From Halobacillus_A sp043497005 (lineage in GTDB: Bacteria > Bacillota > Bacilli > Bacillales > Halobacillaceae): a stretch of 64,000 nucleotides of DNA. Location: contig NZ_JBIEKE010000002.1 of NCBI RefSeq assembly GCF_043497005.1, forward strand, positions 930,001 through 994,000. Direction: 5' to 3'. This document shows, piece by piece, positions 50,975 through 59,831 of the stretch. The notes below the pieces were generated by a model, which saw only the letters and a list, made by a program, of their open reading frames with translations, ran no database searches and was not told where the DNA came from. The first letter of the stretch is position 1, and the number at the start of each line of letters is the position of its first letter. The position numbers were made by a program, and so were the translations under genes.

Positions 50975-51754
50975 ATGGTCAAGTCATCTCAGTCTGTGCG
51001 AAAGTATGTGATTTCTTCAGCACTAGTCACGACTTTAGCACTTACACCAGTTTTAACAGAAAACGTTTCTGCAAAAGCAGATCCTACAGCAACGGAATCC
51101 GGCAGTTCCGCTGAAACATCGATATTAAGCAATGGAGATCAAGGTGACGACGTGAAAGCCGTACAAACTGATCTCGAGGCAGAAGGATATTATACATCTA
51201 CTCTTGATGGCATTTTCGGACCTCTTACAGAAGATGCCGTACGAGATTTCCAAGCTGATCAAGGACTGGCAGTCGACGGGCTAGTAGGACCAGAAACAGA
51301 ATCTGCGCTTTCTAACCTTGAAGAGAGCACTACTGAAGAAACGACAACAGAAGAGCCGACGACAGAAGAACCTTCTTCTGATGAATCAGCTTCCCAATCT
51401 GACGTAGTCTCAATCGCGGAAGATCAAATTGGCACACCATATGTATGGGGCGGAACTACACCAGACGGTTTTGACAGCAGCGGGTTCATTCTATATGTTT
51501 TCGACCAGGTTGGCATTGACTTAAACAGAAAAGAAAGTGACATGTGGTTATACGACGGCGAAAGAGTCGAATCTCCAAGTGTTGGGGACGTTGTATTCTT
51601 CGAAGGAACATATAACACAGAAGGCGCATCTCACAGTGGTATTTACATTGGGGATAATAAAATGATCCACTCTGGCAGTAACGGAGTTGAGGTAGCCGAT
51701 ATGAGCATCGACTACTGGCAGGATCACTATCTAGGCGTTAAATCTTTTCAATAG
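50975..51754 (+). CDS. Secreted NlpC/P60-like protein with peptidoglycan-binding domain; catalytic Cys replaced by Ser
   Basis: The 259 residues comprise a signal peptide (1-34, cut near VSAKA), PG-binding_1 domain (52-113: SNGDQGDDVKAVQTDLEAEG, DGIFGPLTEDAVRDFQ, VDGLVGPETESAL), a Thr/Glu-rich linker (117-140) and an NlpC/P60 domain (143-259). NlpC/P60 endopeptidases cleave D-Glu-mDAP bonds with Cys-His-His. Here the GFDCSGF motif reads GFDSSGF, so the nucleophile position is Ser168 (codon AGC at 51476-51478). His220 (SHSGIYIG) and His232 (MIHSG) remain. It may bind wall without cutting. AGGAGG lies before the ATG. Confidence 0.9.
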   Translation: MVKSSQSVRKYVISSALVTTLALTPVLTENVSAKADPTATESGSSAETSILSNGDQGDDVKAVQTDLEAEGYYTSTLDGIFGPLTEDAVRDFQADQGLAVDGLVGPETESALSNLEESTTEETTTEEPTTEEPSSDESASQSDVVSIAEDQIGTPYVWGGTTPDGFDSSGFILYVFDQVGIDLNRKESDMWLYDGERVESPSVGDVVFFEGTYNTEGASHSGIYIGDNKMIHSGSNGVEVADMSIDYWQDHYLGVKSFQ

Positions 51755-51782
51755 ACTAATATGATGCTGGAAAAAATGCAAA

Positions 51783-51826
51783 AAAGACCCGGACCTTTCA
51801 TTCGTGTGATTGGTTCGGGTCTTTCT
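51783..51826 (+). terminator. Terminator of the NlpC/P60-like gene
   Basis: The arms AAAGACCCGGACC (51783-51795) and GGTTCGGGTCTTT (51812-51824) have one mismatch and T at the end. Confidence 0.85.
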
Positions 51827-51848
51827 GTATTTATCGGTCACCTTATAA

Positions 51849-51910
51849 GGCTACCAGGTACCGAAAAGCTGTAAAAGAGTGAAGTGCCAGGTGTGATGGT
51901 ACTCGGCCCT
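51849..51910 (+). repeat. GGTACC-type dispersed stem-loop, copy K4
   Basis: GGCTACCAGGTACCGAAAAG then CTGTAAAAGAGTGAAGTGCC match K2, but the right outer arm is degraded (GGTACTCGGCCCT). Confidence 0.75.
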
Positions 51911-51918
51911 CTTTATAG

Positions 51919-53700
51919 TTACACGGTTTTTCGTTTTTGCTGAAGGTTAGCTAATGGATCACGATTTTTATTCGTAGCGATGATATAAACAGCTACAGTT
52001 GATATGATTGCTGCAATGATCGTACCGATATTGAATATCCCTTTCTCTGCTGTCCATACGATCGAATACCCGAGAGCTCCGGCAAAAGTAGCATAGTAAA
52101 GAAATGGAAAGATTGTTTTTCTAATAATATCCCCTTCTTTACCGACTAATCCTACTACGGCACATGCTGCGACAACGTTGTGCACACAGATCATATTACC
52201 GGCTGCTCCTCCAACCGCCTGCAGAGCAACAATCCAGGTAGCATCAACTCCGATTTGAGCACCAACATCATATTGGAACAGCGAGAACATCATGTTGCTG
52301 ATTGTATTACTTCCGGCGATAAAAGCGCCAAGACCGCCAACAAAGGAAGAGAACAACGGCCACAAGTCACCGGTTAATGCAGCCACTCCATTAGCCAGCT
52401 CAATCGGCATGCTTCCAAAACCTGCTGTTCCTCCCCCGGAGTTCAAAAACACTTGAACCATAGGAACTGTGAAAAGAAGAGCTGCGGAGGCCGGTATCAT
52501 GGTTTTCCCGGATTGAGTTAATGCCTTCTTATAGGACGTGAATTTCATTTGATGAATCGCAAACGTGATCAATGACACGACAACAAAAATGGTGCCTGGT
52601 AAATAGAGCGGCTGGAAGCTTGCTGTTATTTCCGTACCAAAAATGTTTGGCATCGTCACATTCACCGCGGTTAACCATTCATTTAAAGGCAGGACGGTCA
52701 ATCGTGTCATCACCAGGAACAAGCCGACTAAAATGTAAGGCATCCATGCCTGAAACATCGACATTTTTCCACTTTTGTGAGCAATATCCTTAATCTCGAT
52801 TTTCCCGGTCCATGACGGATCCCACTTGGACTGTTCCTCAAAATCCCAATATTCCTCTTTAGGCGGCATGAGGAAGCCTTTTTTAGCAGCCGGTACAACA
52901 ATCGCCAGTCCGACCAGACCACCGATCATGGCAGGAAACTCGGGACCGAGCACATTAGCTACAATTACATATGGAATGGTCATTGCAAAAGCTGCAAACA
53001 AAGCAAATTTCCAAACCTTAATACCTTCGCTGAATGATTTATTCTTACCAAAAAAGCGAGTCATAAGCGCTACGACAAATAAAGGAACAAGTGTGCCGAC
53101 AATGGCATGAAGAATAGCGACACGCCCGCCGACCATAGTTGTTAAAGCCAGGAAGTTATCTGTAATGCTGGCGTCAGCTGCCAGACCCGACTGAACACCG
53201 ACAAGAATCGGGGTCCCGACTGCACCGAACGAGACAGGGGTACTTTGAATCACCATCCCGGCAATTACAGCAGCCATGGCTGGAAACCCTAACCCAACGA
53301 GTAACGGCACAGCAACCGCTGCCGGGGTTCCGAACCCTGCTGACCCTTCAATAAAAGCACCAAACAACCAGGCAATGATAATTACTTGAATGCGCCGGTC
53401 AGGTGATACATCAATAAATCCCTGCCGGATCGTCTTAAGACCTCCACTCTCCTGCAGTGTGTTTAATAACAAGATCGCTCCGAAAATGATATATAAGAGC
53501 GTACCTGCCACAACTAACCCATTGACAGAAGCAGCAGCTACTGTTGCTCCAGGAACCTGCCAGACAAACAGCGCGAGTAAAACAGCTACTATGTAGGAAA
53601 TGGGCATCGCCTTGCTTGCCGGCCACCTTAGACCTACGAGAAAAATCCCTACTGCAATGATCGGTAAAAGTGATAAAAGTGCTAATGTTCCGGTATTCAT
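51919..53700 (-). CDS. lldP: L-lactate permease family transporter
   Basis: This 593-residue LctP/LldP-family carrier has about fourteen TM segments. Markers are AWLFGAFIEGSAGFGTPAAV, the conserved VQSTPVSFGAVGTP-type loop and FIAGSNTISNMMFSLFQY near the C-terminus. The family takes up L- or D-lactate and, for members such as GlcA, glycolate. The glycolate oxidase operon lies about 1.1 kb further on, so glycolate is a serious alternative. The ATG follows GGAGGGTG. Its promoter carries a cre site at the transcription start. Confidence 0.93.
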   Translation of the reverse strand: MNTGTLALLSLLPIIAVGIFLVGLRWPASKAMPISYIVAVLLALFVWQVPGATVAAASVNGLVVAGTLLYIIFGAILLLNTLQESGGLKTIRQGFIDVSPDRRIQVIIIAWLFGAFIEGSAGFGTPAAVAVPLLVGLGFPAMAAVIAGMVIQSTPVSFGAVGTPILVGVQSGLAADASITDNFLALTTMVGGRVAILHAIVGTLVPLFVVALMTRFFGKNKSFSEGIKVWKFALFAAFAMTIPYVIVANVLGPEFPAMIGGLVGLAIVVPAAKKGFLMPPKEEYWDFEEQSKWDPSWTGKIEIKDIAHKSGKMSMFQAWMPYILVGLFLVMTRLTVLPLNEWLTAVNVTMPNIFGTEITASFQPLYLPGTIFVVVSLITFAIHQMKFTSYKKALTQSGKTMIPASAALLFTVPMVQVFLNSGGGTAGFGSMPIELANGVAALTGDLWPLFSSFVGGLGAFIAGSNTISNMMFSLFQYDVGAQIGVDATWIVALQAVGGAAGNMICVHNVVAACAVVGLVGKEGDIIRKTIFPFLYYATFAGALGYSIVWTAEKGIFNIGTIIAAIISTVAVYIIATNKNRDPLANLQQKRKTV

Positions 53701-53808
53701 GATTCACCCTCCATTGATTTTATTGTCAAATGCTTCCGGTGAAATATTCCTTCCCTCCTTTCGCTTCTTTTGACAAAACATGGGTGCAATTACCATTCAA
53801 AACAGAAA

Positions 53809-53855
53809 TGTAAGCGCTTTCTAATTATTATAAGGTTGACTCCTAATTTTTTCAA
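53809..53855 (-). promoter_or_regulatory. lldP promoter with cre site at transcription start
   Basis: On the minus strand, -35 TTGAAA (53855-53850), a 17-nt spacer and -10 TATAAT (53832-53827). A cre site (plus-strand TGTAAGCGCTTTCT, 53809-53822, full match to TGWAARCGYTWNCW) covers the predicted start. CcpA bound there would block initiation, giving catabolite repression of the permease. Confidence 0.85.
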
Positions 53856-54027
53856 TACTATTCAAATATTGTAATAGTTATATATACAGACATGCGAATG
53901 GATTATTTTTACTATTTAATTGTTCCGCAGATTCAAATCTATATTGTATCCCCCTGGAACATCTCGTTGCCCAATTACCATCTTTTCCAAAAAAAACTCC
54001 CTCACTCCCTGTTCGATTTATATATTT

Positions 54028-54554
54028 GGCTTTGTTAAAGTTCCGTGTTGATATTCATATAAGCTCCCTTATACTGAAGACTCAGTTCCTAGATGTTTGG
54101 GTCTGTTTCCGTTACGTTTAACAGTGCTAAGAGCTCCGGGGAAATCACTCCCTTTCCGTGGGAGTGCAGTGAGCTTCCTCGGACGTCCCGTCCTGCGGGA
54201 TCTCACCAAGTACTCTTTTCCCACTCTCTTACACTTAAATTTATCTTGGGCATTAACCTGTTCATCAACCTCAGGGGGAACGATCCAGCTCCAGCGCTTA
54301 GCGGCTGATGAGACTTCCTTCGCTTCTGTACGATAAGTCAACATCGAATCACTCCGTTCTTCGTGTTTCCTTTATCTCCGCCAGCTCAGTCCAGTCCACA
54401 CGCCGCTGACCAAGCGCTTCCGCTTTTACAAAAGGAGTCTCGCAATTTCCCGGAGCTCTTTACGATTATGAGTAGAACGGAAACTCCAATGACAAGAATG
54501 CGACACGTAAGAAGCGAGAAAATCCTAATCATAAAGGTTACTTTCAACAGGGCT
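54028..54554. repeat. Possible insertion-element remnant with imperfect inverted ends
   Basis: The left end GGCTTTGTTAAAGTTCC (54028-54044) and the right end, read inward on the minus strand, AGCCCTGTTGAAAGTAACC (54554-54536), are similar over about 17 positions. The 500-nt interior holds a GC-rich repeat module (CCTTTCCGTGGGAGTGCAGT) and CATCAGCCGCTAAGCGCTGG (minus strand), both of the kind dispersed in bacilli. No transposase coding is seen and no target duplication is clear. Small frames on both strands here look non-coding. Confidence 0.5.
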
Positions 54555-54815
54555 AGTGTAAGACGCGCATCAACTCTATACATATAGGGAGTCATAACCA
54601 GGTGAGTAACAGAAAGAATAAACTTAAACGCTTAAGACGAGTACCACACATGTTGCGAAATTATCTTATGCAGGAAAACGAGCTGCTTCCTACCACCCCT
54701 GACTCTCATTCGGCAACGAACCCAGATTGTTGAATAACTTACCTGTCAACCACCTTTAACATAGCCATACATTTAGGGAGTAAGGATGTTTTTATGAAGA
54801 GTAATTGCTCTTCAT

Positions 54816-55592
54816 CTAAGATTCTACAGAAACGGAGGCCTTTACTAATCGATTTTTCAATGTGCCGATTTCATCGATTTTACATTCCACAACGTCCTGG
54901 TTTTTTATAAAATGAGCTCCTAAAGGACTGCCTGTTAAAATGCAATCGCCCGGCTTCAGTGTCATCACCTTCGACAAATAAGAGACCATGTACGTAAGAG
55001 ATACTATCATGAGTTCCGTCGGACTATTTTGCGTTTCCACTTCATTGATATCAGCTTTGACCGATACCTTGGACGGGTCCAGGTCCGTTTCGATGTATGG
55101 ACCAATCGGCGTGAAGGTATCAAATGCCTTTCCTAATGTCCAATGGCCGTTTTCATGAAAAAGCTGCGGCGCCGTCACATCGTTTCCGATTGTATATCCG
55201 AAAATATAGTCCAGCACTTCATCTTCTTTTATATTTTTAGCTTCTTTTCCAATAACGACAGCCAATTCTGATTCAAATTTAACCTCATCAATTCCTTGTG
55301 GCATTATAATCTCTTCTTCAGTTCCTACTACCGAAGAAGCAGGTTTGAAAAAGAAGACCGGGATCTCTGGCAATTGATCCGGCTTTTCTTCTTTACTGCC
55401 CACATAGTTCGCTCCGATGCCGATGATCTTTTCCGGTACGACGGGAGCTAGCAAACTCACTTGATCTAGTGCCAGAACTTCTCCTGTATAGCCCCAATCC
55501 CCATAGATGTCTCCCTCGATCAAGCTGATGTCGTCATTGGTAACGACGCCATATTGAACTTCATCTTTGTGCGTAAATCTAGCAAATTTCAT
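54816..55592 (-). CDS. Fumarylacetoacetate hydrolase (FAH) family protein
   Basis: This 258-residue metal-dependent hydrolase/decarboxylase-type protein has an N-terminal beta domain, then KIIGIGANYVGSKEE, PVFFFKPASSVVGTEEEI, the metal ligands in KFESELAVVIGKEAKNI (E-x-E) and the downstream Asp in IGNDVTAPQL; GDCILTGSPLG near the end. Family members cleave C-C bonds in acylpyruvates or act as oxaloacetate decarboxylase/tautomerase. It starts 17 nt after glcD and is co-transcribed, so it may handle a C2-C4 keto acid from glycolate metabolism. Exact substrate unknown. Confidence 0.88.
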   Translation of the reverse strand: MKFARFTHKDEVQYGVVTNDDISLIEGDIYGDWGYTGEVLALDQVSLLAPVVPEKIIGIGANYVGSKEEKPDQLPEIPVFFFKPASSVVGTEEEIIMPQGIDEVKFESELAVVIGKEAKNIKEDEVLDYIFGYTIGNDVTAPQLFHENGHWTLGKAFDTFTPIGPYIETDLDPSKVSVKADINEVETQNSPTELMIVSLTYMVSYLSKVMTLKPGDCILTGSPLGAHFIKNQDVVECKIDEIGTLKNRLVKASVSVES

Positions 55593-55609
55593 AATTGTCT
55601 CTCCTCCTA

Positions 55610-57076
55610 TTATTGAACGGCTACCGTGTCTTTGACGATTTTCTTCACGTCCATGCAGCGGCTCGGCGTTGGAAAAAGTTTTCCTTTATTCAGCAAGTCG
55701 TCCGGATTGAAAACTTCTCTAATTTTAATTTGCGCTTCTAATTCTTCATCTGTAAATACAAACCGCATTTCTTCTTTTTTCTCAATGCCGACCCCATGCT
55801 CCCCAGTAATGGATCCTCCCACGTCTGAACAGGCTTTCAAACAGGCCGTTCCCGCTTTTAACGCTTGTTCCGTTTCCCCGGGGTTGCTGGAGTCAAATAA
55901 AATTAATGGGTGAAGATTACCATCTCCTGCATGAAAGATATTTGCTATCCTCAATCCAGATTCTTTACTGATTTCTGAAATATTCTGCAGCACTTCTGGA
56001 AGTTTACTTCTCGGAATCACGCCATCCTGGACTAGGTAATCCCTTGAAATGGCTCCCATTGCTCCGAACCCTGTTTTACGGTTCGCCCACCATCTTCCTC
56101 GTTCTTCTTCACTCTCTGCCACTTTCACTTCTCTAACGTTCCTTCCCTTACATACGGTAAGGATTTGGTCAATCTGTTCCTCGATTCCCGCCAAAATTCC
56201 ATCTACTTCAATTAATAGAAGTGCTTCAATATCATACGGGTGCCCAACAGGATAAGATCCGGCTTCGACTCCTTCAATCGCTGTCTTGTCCATCATTTCA
56301 AGTGCAGCAGGTACAATGCCGGCAGAAATGATATCGGAAACAGCACGGCTTCCATCTTCAATATGGTCGAAGTAAGCAAGTACCGTCTGCTTCCCTTCTG
56401 GATTTTTCAATATCCGTACAGTGATTTTTGTAACGATGCCAAGCGTCCCTTCCGAACCCGTCAAAAGTCCCATCACGTCATAACCAGGGCTGTCCGGCAC
56501 TCCATCTTCGCTAATCTCAATAATCTCTCCATTTGGCAAAACGACTTCAAGACCTAAAATGTGGTTCGTGGTCACCCCGTATTTTAGACAATGGGCACCG
56601 CCCGCGTTTTCCGCTACATTACCACCAATGGTACATACATATTGACTGGATGGATCAGGAGCATAATAATACCCTTTGTCCGAAATTGAGTTTGTCAATT
56701 TCAAATTGACGAATCCAGGCTGGACAACAGCTTGACGATTTTCGTAGTCCACACTGAGCAAATGCTTCATTTTCACCAAGCTGATAATCACTTCACGGTT
56801 GAGCGGAATAGCCCCTCCGCTTAAGCCTGTGCCCGCTCCACGTGCAAGGAAAGGGATGTCATTGGCGGAGCAATAGCGGACAATGGCTGCCACTTCTTCC
56901 GTATTTTCTGGAAAAACAACGGCTTTCGGCATTGCCCTGTGTACCGTGAAGCCATCACTATCATAGGACAACAGATCCACATCTTCATAAAGAACTTCTT
57001 TCTCCCCTACAATCTCAATCAGCTTGTTAATATGCGGATCGCTTTGCTTTTTCTTTTTCTTCTTGTTTTTAAACAT
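55610..57076 (-). CDS. glcD: Glycolate oxidase subunit GlcD (FAD-linked)
   Basis: This catalytic flavoprotein subunit of glycolate (D-2-hydroxy acid) oxidase gives glyoxylate. There are 488 residues from the ATG at 57076 (MFKNKKKKKKQSDPH); the upstream in-frame stretch lies inside glcF. FAD-binding PCMH domain: PFLARGAGTGLSGGAIP, CTIGGNVAENAGGAHCLKYG, GLLTGSEGTLGIVTKITVRI; C-terminal FAD-linked oxidase domain with NIFHAGDGNLHP and GEHGVGIEK. The lysine-rich N-terminus is unusual. AAAAGGGGTG site; 8-nt overlap with glcF. Confidence 0.95.
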   Translation of the reverse strand: MFKNKKKKKKQSDPHINKLIEIVGEKEVLYEDVDLLSYDSDGFTVHRAMPKAVVFPENTEEVAAIVRYCSANDIPFLARGAGTGLSGGAIPLNREVIISLVKMKHLLSVDYENRQAVVQPGFVNLKLTNSISDKGYYYAPDPSSQYVCTIGGNVAENAGGAHCLKYGVTTNHILGLEVVLPNGEIIEISEDGVPDSPGYDVMGLLTGSEGTLGIVTKITVRILKNPEGKQTVLAYFDHIEDGSRAVSDIISAGIVPAALEMMDKTAIEGVEAGSYPVGHPYDIEALLLIEVDGILAGIEEQIDQILTVCKGRNVREVKVAESEEERGRWWANRKTGFGAMGAISRDYLVQDGVIPRSKLPEVLQNISEISKESGLRIANIFHAGDGNLHPLILFDSSNPGETEQALKAGTACLKACSDVGGSITGEHGVGIEKKEEMRFVFTDEELEAQIKIREVFNPDDLLNKGKLFPTPSRCMDVKKIVKDTVAVQ

Positions 57077-58460
57077 CACTTTCACCCCTTTTCTCTTTTG
57101 ACATATCCCCCTGGACCTTTTGCTTGTCTTTTTGATAAGCCCAATCCAGCAATTGAACGGTATGAACAATTTCGCTTTTTCGTCCATACTTCTGCACGCC
57201 AATAGCCATCTGCAGCATGCAGCCTGGATTCCCCATAGAGATCATTTCTACTTCTTGTGGTACATCTTCCATTTTTCGATCTAATACCGCTTCAGCCATT
57301 TCAGGATTGGTAATGTTATAGATTCCAGCACTACCGCAGCAAGTATCAGCATTGGTTAACTCTGAGTACTCCACACCTGGTATATCCTTGATCATCTGCC
57401 GCGGTTCATGACGCACTCCCTGTCCATGGGCCAAGTGGCAGGCATCGTGATACGTAATTTTTTTATTTAATGGGCTGCGCGGCTTTTCATACCCCGTATC
57501 ATATAAATATTTGGAAACATCCTCCACTTTTTCTGAAAAAGCTTCTGCCTCCGCTTTCCACTGGGGATCATCTTTGAACAATTCCGGATATTCTTTTAAC
57601 GCGCATCCACAACCTGCAGCATTGACGACCACTTTTTCCGAGTCTTTAAAAGCTTTAATATTCTGCCTGGCAAGCTTCCTTCCCGTTTCACGATCCCCTG
57701 CGTGCACATGTAAAGCTCCACAGCACGTCTGATTTTTCGGGATGGTTACTTCATTATCATTGTGGGTTAACACGTTTATCGTAGACTGATTAATGTCTGC
57801 GAACATGACATCCATAATACAGCCCGTCAGCATCGAAACTCTTGCCTTTGGAACTCCTTTGGCTGGAACCACATCCACATCCTTATATTTCTTCTGCATC
57901 GAAGGCTTGATGACCGGCATAATTCCCTCCATATTGGCCAGGTGATCAGGCATGACCTTCAACGCCCCGGTTTTTCGAACGGCTTTCTGCATGCCACTGC
58001 GCTGATAAAACTTAAGCAGGCCGCTGAGTGTATGCATTCGCTCCTGGTAAGGAAATAAACCTTTTAAGAAAAACGTGCTGACTGCGCCTTTCCATCCTTT
58101 AAGAGGCATTGCCTGCCGAACTTGACCGCGAGCTTCCTCAATTAAGCCTCCGACATCGACATCGGCAGGACAGGCCGTTGTACATGCACGGCAGTCTAAA
58201 CATTGAAAAACAGGATCTGCGAATTGTTCATTCAGTTGAATTTTTCCTTCCGCTACTGACTTGATCAAATGTACTCTCCCGCGCGGGGAGTGCTGTTCCT
58301 GTCCTGTTTCCAAATAGGTAGGGCAGGCTTCTAGGCACATGCCGCAGTGGACGCAGTCCATCCATTTGTTTTCATCCGGATGATCGCTGCTGAAATAATT
58401 GCTTATACTTGCTGATGAGCAGGGTGCAGTTTGGCCGGACGCTGCCATTTCCTTAAGCAA
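57069..58460 (-). CDS. glcF: Glycolate oxidase iron-sulfur subunit GlcF
   Basis: This electron-transfer subunit carries two [4Fe-4S] motifs, CVHCGMCLEACPTY and CLDCRACTTACPADV, followed by two CCG-type cysteine-rich domains (NQTCCGALHVHAG with VNAAGCGCALKEYP, and DTCCGSAGIYN). It has 463 residues with a TTG start at 58460 and GGAGGG at 8 nt. It probably passes electrons from GlcD/GlcE to the membrane quinone pool. It lies 1 nt after glcE and overlaps glcD by 8 nt, so the three subunits are translationally coupled. Confidence 0.95.
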   Translation of the reverse strand: MLKEMAASGQTAPCSSASISNYFSSDHPDENKWMDCVHCGMCLEACPTYLETGQEQHSPRGRVHLIKSVAEGKIQLNEQFADPVFQCLDCRACTTACPADVDVGGLIEEARGQVRQAMPLKGWKGAVSTFFLKGLFPYQERMHTLSGLLKFYQRSGMQKAVRKTGALKVMPDHLANMEGIMPVIKPSMQKKYKDVDVVPAKGVPKARVSMLTGCIMDVMFADINQSTINVLTHNDNEVTIPKNQTCCGALHVHAGDRETGRKLARQNIKAFKDSEKVVVNAAGCGCALKEYPELFKDDPQWKAEAEAFSEKVEDVSKYLYDTGYEKPRSPLNKKITYHDACHLAHGQGVRHEPRQMIKDIPGVEYSELTNADTCCGSAGIYNITNPEMAEAVLDRKMEDVPQEVEMISMGNPGCMLQMAIGVQKYGRKSEIVHTVQLLDWAYQKDKQKVQGDMSKEKRGESDV

Positions 58461-58461
58461 T

Positions 58462-59766
58462 TTATATCCCTCCTACAAACCGTTGATGGTTCAATGTATT
58501 GTTTGGATCGATCGTGCGCTTGATTCCTTCAAACAAAAAGAAGTACGACGTCTTTCCGCTCCATACATCAATTTGATTTCTCACGCCATACGAAAGGTGT
58601 TTTACGACGGCATACCCTTTCCTGTCTTCCGCAATCCTGCGCAGATGTAATACAGCTGCCATAACTTCTTCTTCTTTTCCAGACAATATATAATGACTAA
58701 TTCCATGCCCCAGACCACCGTGAGCTTCTACACTCACCTCATGTTCCATCTGAATGCTTTTGGTCTCTTTCATGATTTGATAAACATCCATGTTTTTACT
58801 TCCTACCTTGACCACTGCTTGTGTAATTTCAGCAGCTTTATCGGTAAGGCTGTTAGGAGCATGCGCACTAAACGTTTTCCAAAAATTCTGCGCTTCCTTT
58901 TGAGTGAGCACTTCCGTATAGCATCCATCAGGTTTATGCTTTTCGATCCACTCCTCCTGATAACGGCACGACTTCTCTACATCCTCAAAAGCGATTAGCA
59001 GTGTATACGCTTCTCGGTTGATTATTTTTTTCGATAAAGCGGGATTCAGTAGTTCCAGTGAGGCAGGCTCGATCATAGAATCCTGGACACTCACAGCCAG
59101 CTGCTTTAACTCATCAATCCGGTCCTCTGAAGCAGATACTTGCACAAGACTTTCATATTTAGGGATCGGCCGTAGTTTCATGGTGATTTCTGTAATGACT
59201 CCTAACGTGCCCATCGCTCCGATAAACAGCTTATTCATGTCATAACCGGCTACATTTTTAACAACTTTTCCGCCTGTTCGAATGATTTGCCCGTCTGGGT
59301 ATAACACTCGTAAACCAATCACAAGATCCCTGGCCGAACCGTACTTCACCCTTTTGGGACCGCTTTCATTTGCGGCGATGACTCCTCCTATGGTGGCCTG
59401 ATCAGGCCAATTCGGATCGATGGCTATCATTTGATGATGTTCCTTTAGAAAAGACTGGATTTCTGTAATCGTTGTCCCGGCTCTAACAGTCACAGTCATG
59501 TCTCCAACGTTATGCTCTACTACTCCTTTGTACTCTGCCATCGAAAGGGTATAATCATAATTCTCTTTTATCCCTCCATATCCCCGTTTACTTCCCCCAG
59601 ATTCAATGGAAACGCTCTTCCCTTCTTGATTTGCCTTCTGAAGGATTACTGAGATTTCATCTTCACTTTTGGGTGTAACTACAGCAGCCCCTTTGTTTCC
59701 GAATCGATCGACTAAAGAAACCGATGAACCATTCTGCTGTCCCGGATGTGACGCTTGAAAATCCAC
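58462..59766 (-). CDS. glcE: Glycolate oxidase FAD-binding subunit GlcE
   Basis: This second flavin-domain subunit of glycolate oxidase is similar to GlcD in the FAD domain: SIESGGSKRGYGGIKE, DPNWPDQATIGGVIAANESG, KVVKNVAGYDMNKLFIGAMG then TLGVITEITMKLRP. About 434 residues from GTG 59766, chosen because AAAGAGG lies at good spacing; an in-frame GTG three codons earlier overlaps that site. At this length it has the C-terminal cap, longer than the ~350 residues of E. coli GlcE. First gene of the glcE-glcF-glcD-FAH operon. Confidence 0.93.
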   Translation of the reverse strand: MDFQASHPGQQNGSSVSLVDRFGNKGAAVVTPKSEDEISVILQKANQEGKSVSIESGGSKRGYGGIKENYDYTLSMAEYKGVVEHNVGDMTVTVRAGTTITEIQSFLKEHHQMIAIDPNWPDQATIGGVIAANESGPKRVKYGSARDLVIGLRVLYPDGQIIRTGGKVVKNVAGYDMNKLFIGAMGTLGVITEITMKLRPIPKYESLVQVSASEDRIDELKQLAVSVQDSMIEPASLELLNPALSKKIINREAYTLLIAFEDVEKSCRYQEEWIEKHKPDGCYTEVLTQKEAQNFWKTFSAHAPNSLTDKAAEITQAVVKVGSKNMDVYQIMKETKSIQMEHEVSVEAHGGLGHGISHYILSGKEEEVMAAVLHLRRIAEDRKGYAVVKHLSYGVRNQIDVWSGKTSYFFLFEGIKRTIDPNNTLNHQRFVGGI

Positions 59767-59831
59767 TTCATTCACCTCTTTTTGTTTGTTAATTAAGAAG
59801 AACGGATTTACTATGCATAAATAAACTTCTT

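Noticed and set aside
54069..54587. Several 70-90 codon frames on both strands in the 54 kb intergenic region
   Set aside because: Overlapping frames on both strands of a repeat-like GC-richer segment, no ribosome sites, no recognisable domains.
54794..54815. Hairpin ATGAAGAG/CTCTTCAT after the FAH-family gene as terminator
   Set aside because: There is no T run on the minus strand after the stem, so termination cannot be supported; stem is short.
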